Shown: piece by piece, positions 14,793 to 26,660 of the stretch
Numbering within the stretch: position 1 is the first letter of the stretch
Layout: the number at the start of each line of letters is the position of its first letter
Assembly (NCBI GenBank): GCA_910591455.2
Contig: OU342804.1
Span: 13,982,133 to 14,046,132 of the forward strand
DNA: 64,000 bases
Reading direction: 5' to 3'
From: Pholis gunnellus
Taxonomy: Eukaryota; Chordata; Actinopteri; Perciformes; Pholidae
Notes under the pieces: generated by a model
What the model was told of the DNA's origin: nothing
Database searches by the model: none
The model's input: only the letters and a program-made list of their open reading frames with translations
Position numbers and translations under genes: made by a program

Positions 14793-15082
14793 GCTACGGT
14801 AAAATAAGTCAACATTGACTTGGTTTCACACGCTACATGTACAGCGTTCTTCCAGGTGAAAGTCCTGTGTTTGTTTGACTTTTTGTTGCTTTTTATACTA
14901 CAGTTGTTTTGACTGTCTAATAATGAAGCGAATGGGTTTACATTGGAGTAAGCTGAAAGCCAGTGCGTCCCACACAGATGCTAAATGGTGCCTGGGTGCA
15001 TCCGTGTCACTCTCAGGGCACTATCTTTTGATTTTTTGGTAGCTGGTTGCATCGTCAGATTAAAATTATAATACGTATAATA

Positions 15083-15655
15083 TTACATTACATTTACATT
15101 ACAGTCATTTAGCAGACGCTTTTATCCAAAGTGACTTACAATAATTGTATTCAACATAGGTATTCAAGGGAACTACTAGTCACCAGAAGTCATAAGTACA
15201 TCTCCTTTGTTAAACAAGTATCTAAGAGCATAAACCAGAGAAAAACGTACAGTGCAGAAACAAAAGAATACAATAAGTGCAACAAGCTAGTACGAATACA
15301 ATAAGTGCTAAGAGGAAGGCTCAGGGTAGCACTTCTTGAAGAGGTGGGTTTTCAGCCTGCGCCGAAAGATGGGCAGCGACTCCGCTGTCCTGACGTCAGT
15401 GGGGAGTTCATTCCTTCCACCATTGTGGGGCCAGGACAGAGAAAAGCCGTGACCGGGTCGATCGGCCGCAGGGACCTCTGAGCGACGGGGCAACCAATCG
15501 CCCCGGGGCAGCAGAGCGAAGTGGTCGGGCGGGGGTGTAGGGCTTGACCATGGCCTGTAGATAGAAAAGAGCTGTTCCTTTCACTGCCCTGTAGGCTAGC
15601 ACCAGCGTCTTAAACTGGAATGCGAGCTCTTACAGGTAGCCAGTGTAGAGAACGG
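15083..15655 (-). mobile_element. LINE 3' fragment (L2/CR1-like non-LTR retrotransposon), frameshifted
   Basis: On the minus strand two overlapping frames encode the C-terminal end typical of teleost L2/CR1-group ORF2 proteins: RSRLFSVLAPQWW in one frame continues in another as NELPTDVRTAESLP then RRRLKTHLF. The break lies near 15408-15420, where an extra GGAA-like 4-nt duplication sits between the two blocks. About 200 nt of 3' UTR follow, ending with the common fish LINE/SINE tail TTTGGATAAAAGCGTCTG at 15109-15126 and a short (TGTAA)n-like tail at 15083-15104. The element is 5'-truncated and dead. The 5' boundary near 15655 is approximate, and I found no clear target-site duplication. Confidence 0.72.
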
Positions 15656-17398
15656 ATAATAATTTGAGTTATGGCCAAATACCTGCAAAGTTAAAAAGTA
15701 CGAAGTAGCAAATGCTACCGGAGCTTGCTAGCATCGCTGTAGACTATTTTTCCCTTGTCTGTCCAACACAAATACCGACACATCCATTCACATCTCTTAA
15801 TTAGTCTCTTAAGTCTCTTAATTAATTAAATGTAACTTCTAAGTATATACTGTATATACATTACTGTCTAGTATGTGCATCCATCCTCAAACTTAGTTGG
15901 ACCCACATGTCAGCAACACTAAATGCTAGTATGAGTGCCAATCTAAAGCACTAACTCTTTTGCCTAATACAGGGCTGCAAATGTCAGAGATTGCTTTTAG
16001 AAAGTGGATTCATTACACAGCTAGAAAAAGGAAGGGAGAGCAAGGGCAAAGCTCCTCGTCCTGCATCGTCATTCAGATCACTCTTACCCTAACACCCCTC
16101 TGCCACAGTCTCTAATCCACAGATTTATTTTTGTTTATCTGTATTTTCTTTAAATTTATCATGAACAAGATCTTGTCTCATGCATTCATAATTTCTGTGC
16201 CCTCAGAACTTCCTAACGGGGGCAACGTATTTTATTTTTTTTGCTGTGGTGTGAACATTTGCATAACTAATCTGGTATTTACATTCATCAATTGCTTCAT
16301 TAATTAGGTCAGTGATCAAAGCAGGAATTCTCTATCACTCGGGAAGGGAGGGAAAAAATACATTTTAATAGCTCTCTGCTACAGCTCTGCGCAGTAACAA
16401 AAAGAAATAAAAGCAGGGAGTTTGGGTTGAGATCTAACGCATAATTTCTTATGGAGAGCCTGCTGAGAGATACTGCACTCTTATGTAACTCAGCATCATT
16501 ATGAAGACAGTCAGAGACGGCAGAGAGCCTCCATCTTTAGCCACTACCTCTGGCAGAACAGTCAGATCGCCCACGCCATCTACTGGTGGATAGGTGGAGG
16601 GATTTGAACCATCTCTAATGACCACCCAGGAGGAAAACTAACAATCCTTTCAGGGACTGGATTTGAGGCTTTGAACACTGATGACATGTATGATCCACCA
16701 TCGGCCAGTATCATTAGTCATGTGAGACAAATCCAGGCTCTGGGACTCGCAGTGTTGTTCTCCTGCTCTCCTGCTCCTTTGTCAGTGGTGATGTGTAATT
16801 TGTCTACTTTCCACATTCATCTGACCTTCCTCTTGACAAGGCATCATCTAAAAGACAGGTTTGTGTGTGCTGGGCATTTGTGGTATCTTGCTGACACATA
16901 CAATGTAACCATTGAGCAGCACTCCTGAGGCCCCCGCTCCACTTCTCCAATCCTTCATCTGCTGGCAGCACTACATCATAATCTGGAAACACCAAGTATC
17001 AAACGGGAAAGGTACACAAATAGAAACTGCTGACCCATCCGTTTTATGTATGTGTAAAAAAAGACTTTAATAATGAACTATATACAAAATGGAAAAAGGC
17101 GTGATGAATTTGATAGGCATGACTGGATTGGAAAATGAGTGTTGCTGTGCTTTAATTGCACATATTGAAGTTTTTGCGCCTCACTGAGTTAAGCATCCTA
17201 TTATTTCAACCTGCTTACGATAGACCTTCTGCAAACAGAGAAAGACTATATGGTGTTATGTTTAGGATTTTAAAAGTAAATTACATAAATAACTCCAGTA
17301 GCCATATATACATTTATACATTGCGGTATTTATCAACAAAACCAGTAAATTAACAGCACACTTTAGCTTTATCATCAATGGAAAGTGATCCTGAAATG
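15656..17398. other. intergenic DNA, nothing recognised
   Basis: No coding exon, RNA gene or clear mobile element recognised. Around 16255-16335 there is an AT-rich stretch with ATTA/TAAT words that looks like conserved non-coding sequence, but this cannot be shown without alignment. Confidence 0.45.
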
Positions 17399-18584
17399 CA
17401 GTGGCGGGCCGTGCATTTTATACCTGGGCCTTCACTGCTGTCCAGCAGCTGAAACATCACCTAATAACCTCATGATGGTGCCACAGCTACGGTTATTATT
17501 CGTTTCTAGGGGTGTAACAAATACACGTATTCGTATTAAACCGTTCGGTAAGAGGCTTACGAACCGAACAATACGTTTGAATAATACTAGTGCATTTGGA
17601 AAATGCAGAAGCTTAAATTGTAGGAAAGATAATGTTTTCTGCGCTCACGTAGGAGACAACAGGCTGTGTGACCTCTGAACCGGAACAAAAAAAAAAAAAC
17701 AGCTGAGGCACTGCACTTCTGGGAGGCTACGCTAAACTAGCTTAACGGGAAAACAACAGCAGCAACAGGCATTCTGCTACACCCTCGAGGGCACGGGCCA
17801 TTCAGATATTAGATGTAAAAAAAAAAACGCAGTTGACTTACCAAATGCTGTTCATTTAAAGACAAACTCCATCCTCCTTTCTTTGTTGACAAATAGTTTA
17901 ATCCCACAGTTAAATCCCAACTCACAAATCTGTTTCTCCTCCTCCTTCAGCCATTGAGTGTTAAAAAAACAAAGCTAGGTAAAAAAAAAAAAAATTACAC
18001 TGAGCAAAATGCAAAAATTGTCATAATTTCTTCCATATCTTTCAATTTGAACTCTTACTACTCTGACTAAGCTTTGCTGGCTATGTTAAGTTTCGATCAC
18101 GTGCTCGTCCACTGACCAATCACAGCGCACGCTGCACCTTACTGCAGTGCTGCACTTGTAAACTGAGCTGCACGTAATGCTGACGTACTTGTAGGCCAGC
18201 TAGACGGCTCTGGCACATCAAAGCATACGCCCAACATGTCAAACTAAAGATCTGATTGGTTGAAGACTATGACAATCAACATAAACTGCAAAGGGATTCA
18301 CTTGTGAGTCTGCAGGCCTGGGGCCTCTCTTCTTACCTAGAGACACAGAGGTGACATCTGATTGGATAAAAGCTCTACTTAAAACAAGCTGCACTGGAAG
18401 CAGAGCAACTGAGGAAGACAGTAACTGTGCAATGAGAAAATAAGATCATGGGAAAAATATTTTTAGAAATTATAATACATGTAGTGTATTTAAGAAAAAC
18501 TATTACATTATAAAATAGCTATAACTTTGTGATTCTGTTTAGGCCAGCAGAGAAGGCTTTGCAGGCCCTGACGGTCCGCCACTG
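17399..18584. mobile_element. non-autonomous DNA transposon with imperfect TIRs
   Basis: The left end begins CAGTGGCGGGCCGTGCAT at 17399. The reverse complement of the right end (ending 18584) begins CAGTGGCGGACCGTCAGG, so 13 of the first 14 bases agree. Both ends also contain GGGCCT shortly inside. No transposase-like frame lies between. A second block inside, from about 17510, starts with 'ggggtgtaac' followed by 'ccgttcgg' and 'cgaaccgaac', resembling terminal sequences of fish hAT-type non-autonomous elements and suggesting a nested insertion. Flanking 8-mers do not match, so the superfamily (hAT, CACTA or other) is not settled. A-rich runs at 17688-17700, 17818-17827 and 17980-17993 may be tails or slippage. 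Confidence 0.5.
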
Positions 18585-21500
18585 TTTAATTAAACCAGTG
18601 TTTTTGTTTTACAGTCATTTCTTACACAGCTTTGTGCACAACCATTATCTTATTTTGTTCTTGCTTATTTGATATAACAATACTCTCTGAAGAAAACTTT
18701 TTCAGTAATTAGAGGGAGCAGAACATCCCCCCTTATTTTCTCCTGCCCCTTCACTTTCACCTCACCCTCCATAGTATACAGACCCTAGATAGTAGCGCAA
18801 GTTCTTCAGCAGGCTGGCAATTAATCCATTTTGACCCCATAGAGTCACACAGGTCTGCGGCTTCTCCTCAAATACCCAGGAGCCATCATCTACTTCTTGA
18901 GGTCTTAACTGTCACAGAACAGATCCATTTCTGAGCATAGATGCATGCAGATAGATTTGGTTTTGTAGTTCGATGAACAGCTTGCTGGTATGGCTCACTG
19001 ACCTGTTTTCCTTCATAACATCAAGAGAGGCTTTGCCGATGCTCCTGTCACCATCATATACAAGTTCTTAAAACTTTGCAGCATAATGTTGGTTACAGTC
19101 CCATGTACTGTAAATGAAGACTCAAAGTTGCCATGCATATAAGTGTTATAGTTAAATCTTTGTTGCACCTATTGTGAGAAATGGAACAGAAAGGGCTGTC
19201 CTATTTGTGGTTATTTTACTATGTGCAAAATCAAACAATACAAAGGATCATATCACAAAGAATCATTTGTTCTGTTCACTCAGTATTGCAGCATCTTGCA
19301 GCAACAACAGCCACAACTAATCTAGAATCAAATGAGCTGGAGGGAGGGCACTTGGGCTGTAGTAACTACAAATGAAGAGGGAAGATAGTAGGATTAAATG
19401 CCATTCAATTATCTGCTGTTTAAGTAAAATGGGAAAAAGTGTGGTGATTGCACATCCAGATAAATCTATGAACATTGTGATTAAATATATTGCGGATATA
19501 GTTGCAAGCTCGAACTGTTGATAGGTCAGAGAGAATGTCCTAGCCAGACTTGAATACTGGGGTTGCTATGGTGTTTGGAGACACTGGAGAAAACTAGACC
19601 TATATTTTGACTTGTGAAAATTTGAAGGTAAAAGCAAGAGACTGCAAATAACAGATCAGGCAGCATTGTCCGTTGGCCACAGATTTAGTGATGGCTCTCT
19701 CCCAACAACAGGTTACAGCCTCCAATTCTCTGGTGAGCTGCTGAACTGTAATTGCCTTCTGTTGCTCTTATCAAACTCCTGCCACTTTCATGTCGCGCTT
19801 CCTTTCGCTGCCCTACTCTTACCCCTGGGAACCTCTATAGAGTAAACAGAAACAATGTAGTTTTTCTTACTTTGGGAAAGAGTTTGCGAAGCGCCACTGA
19901 TGCTACATTTGCAAAGCCAGAAGCAATCACATCCTATTGCAAACATCCTTCTCTTAGTTTTTTCACCACTGAGAACCTTCGATGATGCAAGAATAGGGTA
20001 GTTGCCTTGCTTAAAGACATCTCAACAGGAGAGGGCATTGTATTATTTCACTTTATCTAGTGTGGGATAACCAGTCGAGTGAGACTGAGGAGAATGTCTT
20101 TGTCACTGACTTAAAATGTGGCTTTGTGCTTATTACTACCAATTTAGTTTTGTGTTTGTCTGACAAGAGCTTCTATCTCCGGATAAAAATAGTCTGCCTT
20201 ATTCTCTCTTTACAGTGAATTGGTTTTGGTGTCTAGTGCCAACTTGTTAAGACACTTATACAGTGACTGCACCATTCCTAATGGCAGCAAACTCTCTTTG
20301 GGGTACTATAGGTACAGGCTTTCAATTTTAGTGTCTTTTATTGTTTGAAAGATTTTGCTAGATTAGACTTTTTCAGACAGAATAGTGTGCTGTGTGTGAT
20401 TTTAAACAAACGCTTGTGATTATTGATTCACACGTACCATTTGCAATGAGTGTGAGAGACACAAAGAGAGGAAAGGTGAGTTAGAAGAAGGGGAGGGCAA
20501 TGTAGCAGAAATGGAAGTATTTTTGGGGGGCGTGCAGAGGGCCAGGGGAGTAAATAGGAGTGTGGATGACAGCAATGCACCTCACTGTAATAAGTAAACA
20601 CATCACAACCCCATGTGATTTATTGCTGGGCCAGGATGACATTTTCAGCTGCAGGACAAGGAGCCAGGGTCCTGTTTTTTTTGTTTTTTTTACACAGAGG
20701 ACAAATCCTGAATTCTTATTCTCGTATTTCCCCAGTGAAGAAAAAAGGAGTCTGCTTATCTGGCATGAATAGGAGACTCCACCCACTTCGGCTGAAAGGT
20801 GTGAGTGGTAACGGCATTGGAAAATATGGGGGGGAGGTTGCAGCTTGATAAAACCCCAAGAAGTGCGCCATGACAAGAATCTTAAGCTGTTCCTGTCATT
20901 GGTTTCTTTGCATGTATATTTATTATTTGGTTAAGGCATCCCACCACCTGCAAAGGGCACACTAAAGAAGCAAAGATAATCCAGATTTATCACAAAGCAC
21001 TTGCAGTTGGATCGCTTTTACAACTACTTACTTTGAATAGTTTTTTTTTTCTTTTTTGAAGACTGGGATCACGGATCATCAAGCCCAGTCTGTCTAGATG
21101 TTCATGAGCATTTTGTGCTATAAGAAACGCTCTAATTAATTATTCCTTATGTGATTTATATGAGCTTTTTTTATTTAAGTACAGAAACTGCTTTTTGATT
21201 TAGACCTGGACTCAAAATTGTTAACAAGAGAAGAGAGGTCTGGCAAAGCAGATCCCAAGTCAGCATTCCAGAGCAATTATGCCTGTCAAGGAAAGCTCAT
21301 ACACAAGAAAACTAGAAACAGAAAGGTGTTGACCAGTGCTTGAGTAGTCGAATGTCCCCATGCTGAATTGTTTACATTAAGTAATATACTGTAAACTATA
21401 TTTAGTAGCTATCACATAAAATCAGAGGGTGCATTTGCACTATAAAGCCTCAGTGTGTACAGTCATCCTTGGGCTACATGCTATCACCTCATCATTGCAT

Positions 21501-24035
21501 CATGTGCATATCGCTCACCAACAAAAGCAAAATGTGAGCTCATTGTCGTCACGCATATAGTGCAATTTATCACAGACAGATAAGGCTTCTGCATTTTCGG
21601 GATTTTAAAGTGAGAATAATGCCGGTTATTCTATCGCTTATTTGAGATTATCTTCATGATGAGGACAAAGAGGATTTTCCTTTTCATGACTACAGTTGAC
21701 ACAAGCAAGATAAATAAAAGTGTGAAAGGATTATGAGGGAATGTGCGTTGACAGGTCTATAAGGTAACAATTCTGGGTACCAATAAAACCTGCTAGACGC
21801 CATTCTGCTTTGTAAAAATAAAAGAAATCATTGTTATTCAGACAACCTTTCTGTGACAAACATTTATGGACGATGTGAAGGGGGCATTAGTGTCTTAGAA
21901 CTCATTTAACCATAAATGGACCCACAAGGGGGCAGTCATTTTAAGATGTCCTTGTCAGTTTAGATGTGGCTGTAAGGCAAAGTTGAGGAGCATTCCACTG
22001 CACCAGTAATGGGTTGAAACAAGAAACCATGTAAGACCATTAAAACTGACCATTAGGCCAAGCATGTTATTGTCATCCCCTCTTTCCATCAAAAGCTCAT
22101 TTATAATATAGGGGGTTTTGGCAACTTATTGAAAAGAGCTGTTGCAATTACTGGAAAAATAACAGACCCTGTTTAGACTACCCCACCTAACTAAGTCTAC
22201 AAGCGTTTTCACTGAAAATTACTTGTAATCCAATTTCAGTTCGAGGAAATGAATAGATTTGAGTTTTCCTTGGGACCCTACACAGTGAAGAGAGGGAGGA
22301 GAGAGCATGACCTCACGTCTTCATCTCTTTTAGGTCATGTGCATAGGTTTGTCTGCCAACATGTATCCGCCTACGATGTGATCATCAGGAAATGCCTGGG
22401 AAGTGTTTTAACCTGCCCATCTTAATCCAAAATGCCAGAACACTAAATCAGGCAGCCCAGAGCAAATATTCCAGTTGTTTTTTGGCTTGGCCTCTGCAGT
22501 GGGTTTGCACAGCACTCTGACTCTCTTTCTTTTCTCTGTAGCACTTTGGCATTGATCCCGCATAGCAGCATACATTACAGAAATACTCTGCCATTCCACT
22601 GGGCCAAGGCAGCATGTATTAGTGAAATATTTATTACACACCCCTGCTTCCCTGCAACTGTAGTGCTCGAGAGCAAGGCACCAAACCGTTCAGTGAAGCT
22701 GCACAGGGGCCAACAGTAGAAGACTGTGTGTGGACTCAGCAGCCTTTAGGTATGACTGCATGTGACTGTGAAGCAGGACGTTATTGAAACAGAGCACATG
22801 TTCTCAGCACAGCCCTTCCAGGATAAATAAATGTTTAAAAAAACACACAAGCGTTGGCCTCTGACTGCATTATATGTAGCAGAGCTATTCCGTCATCCTG
22901 ACTATTCAGCATCTATTGGTTAAAGATTTCATTTCACATGTCTTGAATCACCGTGAAATTAGATTTGTAATGTTATATTGTAATTTCACTGTACACAGTA
23001 GATTGGGGCTTGTATTTGTGGTGAAGTTTATGTCTTTGCTGTAATCATTGTGAATAATAAACCTCTTGCCTTCAGCCCCTCTGGGGAGTGGAAGGATAAT
23101 AATCTGGGTTCTTCCCAAAGAGTAATAAAGTTAGGATTTCCACACCTATTGTCCTAACCCCTGACTTTAAGCAAGACAAGGTTTCAAAGGCGGAATTTCA
23201 GAAAGAAGCTCCACATTCAACACCTGTGAGAAATGACTAAGATGCTTCACATTTCTGAACCGATTCTCTCCTTGTGTAACTTGGTTTCAAGATATTTGGG
23301 ATTTTAGTCTTACTGCTGACCATTGGTGTGAAATTTCAGAGCCTATCAAATATAATCAGGTCTCAGATCAAAATGAATAATGATATCTGGCCAGGAAGGC
23401 TAGTACTCCTTTTAGAAACACAGCCTCTTGGTGGAGATAAGGGGAAAGGAAATAGTTGTTTCGCTTTTCTCTTATCAGTGAGAACTGCATAATGTAATCT
23501 GACTCAATGGCATATCAGATAAATCACTCTGTCTGAGTGAGGAGGGAGGGGGAGAGATAAGGAGAGAGAGAGAAGGTGGAGACACTTTACAGATGTAGGA
23601 AAAAACTAAACTCTTTTTTTTACATGTACCTGCTCCTCCATTTGATAAAACACAATGCAAAACTTATAAATAGTGAGATCTTATACATATGGTAATCACA
23701 GTTTGTAGGGTTTTGTATGAAAAATTGGGATTTTAGCATGACCAGTGATAACCATTATTATACATAACAACAATATATTATCAACAGAACATTTAAGGAA
23801 TCGTGCATACTGTAGAGGCAGATTGATGCACCCACTCCACAAAAAAGCAGGGCAACATAGTTTGTTAGTTTATACCATTTGCTAAATACTTTGAATGCTC
23901 TCAGCCAACTGAATGGGCATTTTCAGTGGTTATCATTCTCATAGATATGGGTTAGAAGGAGCCAGCTACAGCTACTATAGGTTCAGAAGAATGTTATCAT
24001 CAATTCACATGGTCGATCACCGATACAAATACAAG
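18585..24035. other. intergenic DNA, no recognisable exon
   Basis: No family-like coding sequence on either strand. The longest open frame (131 codons, minus strand, 20481-20876) has no recognisable motif. Composition is AT-rich with homopolymer runs near 20675-20692 and 21042-21057. Confidence 0.5.
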
Positions 24036-24039
24036 AAGA

Positions 24040-24340
24040 CGACGCCGACCAACCAAAATAAAACTGTTGGCAGTTTATTTTGAAAAGAGAGTGTATGCAT
24101 GCAATGAGCGGAAAATGTACATTTCCTGTGAACACAGAAATTTACTTTGAAAAGATTAAAACTTACGCTAGAGGAGTACTTACGGCGCCACAGTTTGAAG
24201 CGTAGGGCCACTGACCGAGCTGTGCTATTTGACGAGTTGGTAGTGATAATGTGTTGCATATCACGTCGATCTGTCATGAATCAGTCACATCAGTCAGGGC
24301 ACAACAAGCGTGAGTTTCTGTTAATCACTATGAGACAGGT
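24040..24340. repeat. probable dispersed teleost repeat fragment
   Basis: The stretch has a repeated 'tttattttgaaaag' / 'tttactttgaaaag' word (about 24073 and 24141) and a GC-rich 'cttacggcgccacag' piece unlike its AT-rich surroundings. This resembles repeats I have seen scattered in fish genomes. I cannot name the family or fix the ends. Confidence 0.3.
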
Positions 24341-26185
24341 CTGAGGTATTTTGGTTGAAAAGTTTTACAATACAAATAGTTCCAATGGCATTAAGAGTAC
24401 AAATGGTTATATGCTTAACCGGTGTTACGGTTGTGAGCGAATCATTGGAAAGTGTTCTCTTCCTTTCTCTTGAAATGTTTTAAGTCAAAACACGGTTACA
24501 ATAAAATGAAATAAGTCAACTGGAAATATTAAAAGTCACCATGAAGGTAATGTTCTCTTTGTTAGCGAGCTAACTACAGCTGATCAAATATGACTGAAGC
24601 AAACCAGCTAAATCAACGGTCGCAGGCTGGAAATGAGATGCTTCACTTTGTCCACCTCTATCTGAAATCAAGCACCCAAACTTACACTCCAGTGGTTAAT
24701 CTTCTCTCAGCAGGTATTGCATCGCACTAATGGCATGATAACATTACCCTGCCCTCTAAGAGATAATTCACTCCACACCTTCACAAATCCACTGAGCGAA
24801 GGCTTTTCCATTCTTTTTGTACATTATTCTGAATGTGGGTGTGTTTGAGTGTGCCTGCCTTTGTGTCTGTACAGAGGAGGACCTTTGATGACGCTTTCTC
24901 CTTGAACAATATCAAGCGGAGGTGTGAGATGATTTCAGATTCAGCCCGTTGTCTGTCTCTATGCTCTGTATCCCGGCTCAGCCAGGATCTGATTATGAGG
25001 ACCTTGTTGTGTTGTCTGTAGAATGTAACAAAGAGGGGACATGAGAGTTGAGAAAAGAGAGAGAGAACAGAGGAAGGGTATAGTTCTTTGGGATGTGGAG
25101 ACAACAGTACACAACACATCTGTGGAGATGACTCTCTGGGGACCAGCTGTGGATATCTGGAGCTAATTGAATAGGCTGCTCTAACAAATTCCCAGGCTCC
25201 TCTTTCTTTTCAAAACCCATGACAATGGAATTCTCTCTCTTGCATCACTTGCCCCCACCCACACCACCTTACCCATCTTGACTTTGTTTCCCCTCTTTCC
25301 CTTTTTGCTCGATATCTCCCGGCAGTCATCGCGGTGCATGGCGTGTGCTAGAGGTGCCCACAGACAAGCGGTAGGTGCTTACTATGCCAGTCACTTCCTT
25401 CCATCCCCATGTCCCTGAGAGACCTAATTGATATTCCGAAGCAGGATTGAAGCTGCATCTCAGGCTCACCTTAGTCATTAGTGAGCCCCACAGGGCTGTT
25501 TGCATTATAATCTCTGATTTAGATTGTGTGTTGCCTCCATGTCCTTCCCGCTAGGTTGAGCTGTGTGTGCAAAAGGCCACCGTCATTGGGGATCAAATTA
25601 GACCCTGCCTCTGAAGTTTGTAACTGAGGTGAGGGTTTACAGGCCGTGACCTCACACTTTACGAGACAGATCAGATGAGCAGCTTGATGTGTGAGGAGTG
25701 AACGCCACCATCTAAAGGTCCATCGAGACATTTGTATGGTCAAGAGGGAAGTGAAAGTGCTCATAACGCATCAAATTCGATAATTTGATGCGGGAACACA
25801 AGAGGAATGATGAAGCTTTGGGATCTTTCAATGCACACTATCTACTGTAGTATCTGTGTTTGGATGTGTGAGCCAGCTATATGTGCGTGTGAATGCACAT
25901 CTGTGCATTGCTCAATTGCATGTTCTTCTCATCAACCTGCTACTCTCTGGTGGGTTGTTCATCAGTGTAACACACCTATCAGCAACAAACAAGCACAGAT
26001 ATCCCCCACAGCTCTGGGTTCCCTTTGCTAACCTCAGAGTTTAACATCAATCACATCACTCCCTCCCTCCCTGTAGTCACACTCACAGCTGAATGAAGCA
26101 CCCTTCTTTAAGGTTTTTGGGTATTAATACAGCGGGACAAACATCCCTCTCTCTGGCAAGGAAACTATAAATAAATATCACAACC
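24341..26185. other. intergenic DNA, possible conserved non-coding blocks
   Basis: No coding exon recognised. The piece around 25390-25520 has the even, motif-rich look of conserved non-coding DNA (GACCTAATTGATATTCC, TTAGTCATTAGTGAGCC, TTTGCATTATAATC). That is an impression only. Confidence 0.4.
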
Positions 26186-26189
26186 AGAA

Positions 26190-26660
26190 ATAATGATTGA
26201 TCCCCATGGGGGAAATTTGGGTTACATTTGCTCCCATTCTAGAATATAAATATATACCATAAAGGAATTATAAGAAGATATAAATTAGATAGGTAGAACA
26301 TGTGCATTATACTACAATGTAATGACAGTACATATAAAAATTATGAGTAACAAATATGTCAATTATGTATACAATAGACAACAGCAGTGCAAATAATAAT
26401 ATACAAAAATAGAATCTATGAGTAGGTGTAAATAAATAAGAATACTAGTTTAAATATACAGTATAAATAAATGCAGTGTTAATTGCAGAGTAAACCAGTA
26501 TTAAGAAAGTTGATTTATTGTACTGAATTAGTGTTCTGTTTAGTCAGTATTGCACAGCTGAATATATAAATGATGGCGTTATAGCTGCTGATTGGGGTGA
26601 GCAATAATAAATATATGTTATACATGTGTTGTATATAAATATACAAAAATGTACAATCAA
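26190..26660 (-). repeat. LINE-tail-like dispersed repeat (minus orientation)
   Basis: At the left end the plus strand reads TTGATCCCCATGGGGGAAAT. Its reverse complement resembles the widespread teleost LINE 3' end 'AATTTCCCC..GGGGATCAATAAA'. To the right is several hundred bases of AT-rich sequence full of 'aaatatacaaaaat' and 'ataaataaat' words, as in the matching fish 3' UTRs. Family (Rex1- or L2-like) and right-hand limit are uncertain. Confidence 0.5.

Larger units (their letters stand above)
9396..15082. other. intergenic DNA with AT microsatellites
   Basis: No coding exon recognised. AT-rich with two short (AT)n tracts (11412-11438, 13231-13249) and a 16-bp perfect palindrome at 14777-14792. 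The part from about 14750 to 14960 has the look of a dispersed teleost repeat fragment, but I could not define its ends. Confidence 0.5.

Noticed and set aside
25325..25370. 45-bp exon-like piece with a pyrimidine tract, AG before and GTAGGT after
   Set aside because: Too short to judge and no partner exon recognised nearby.
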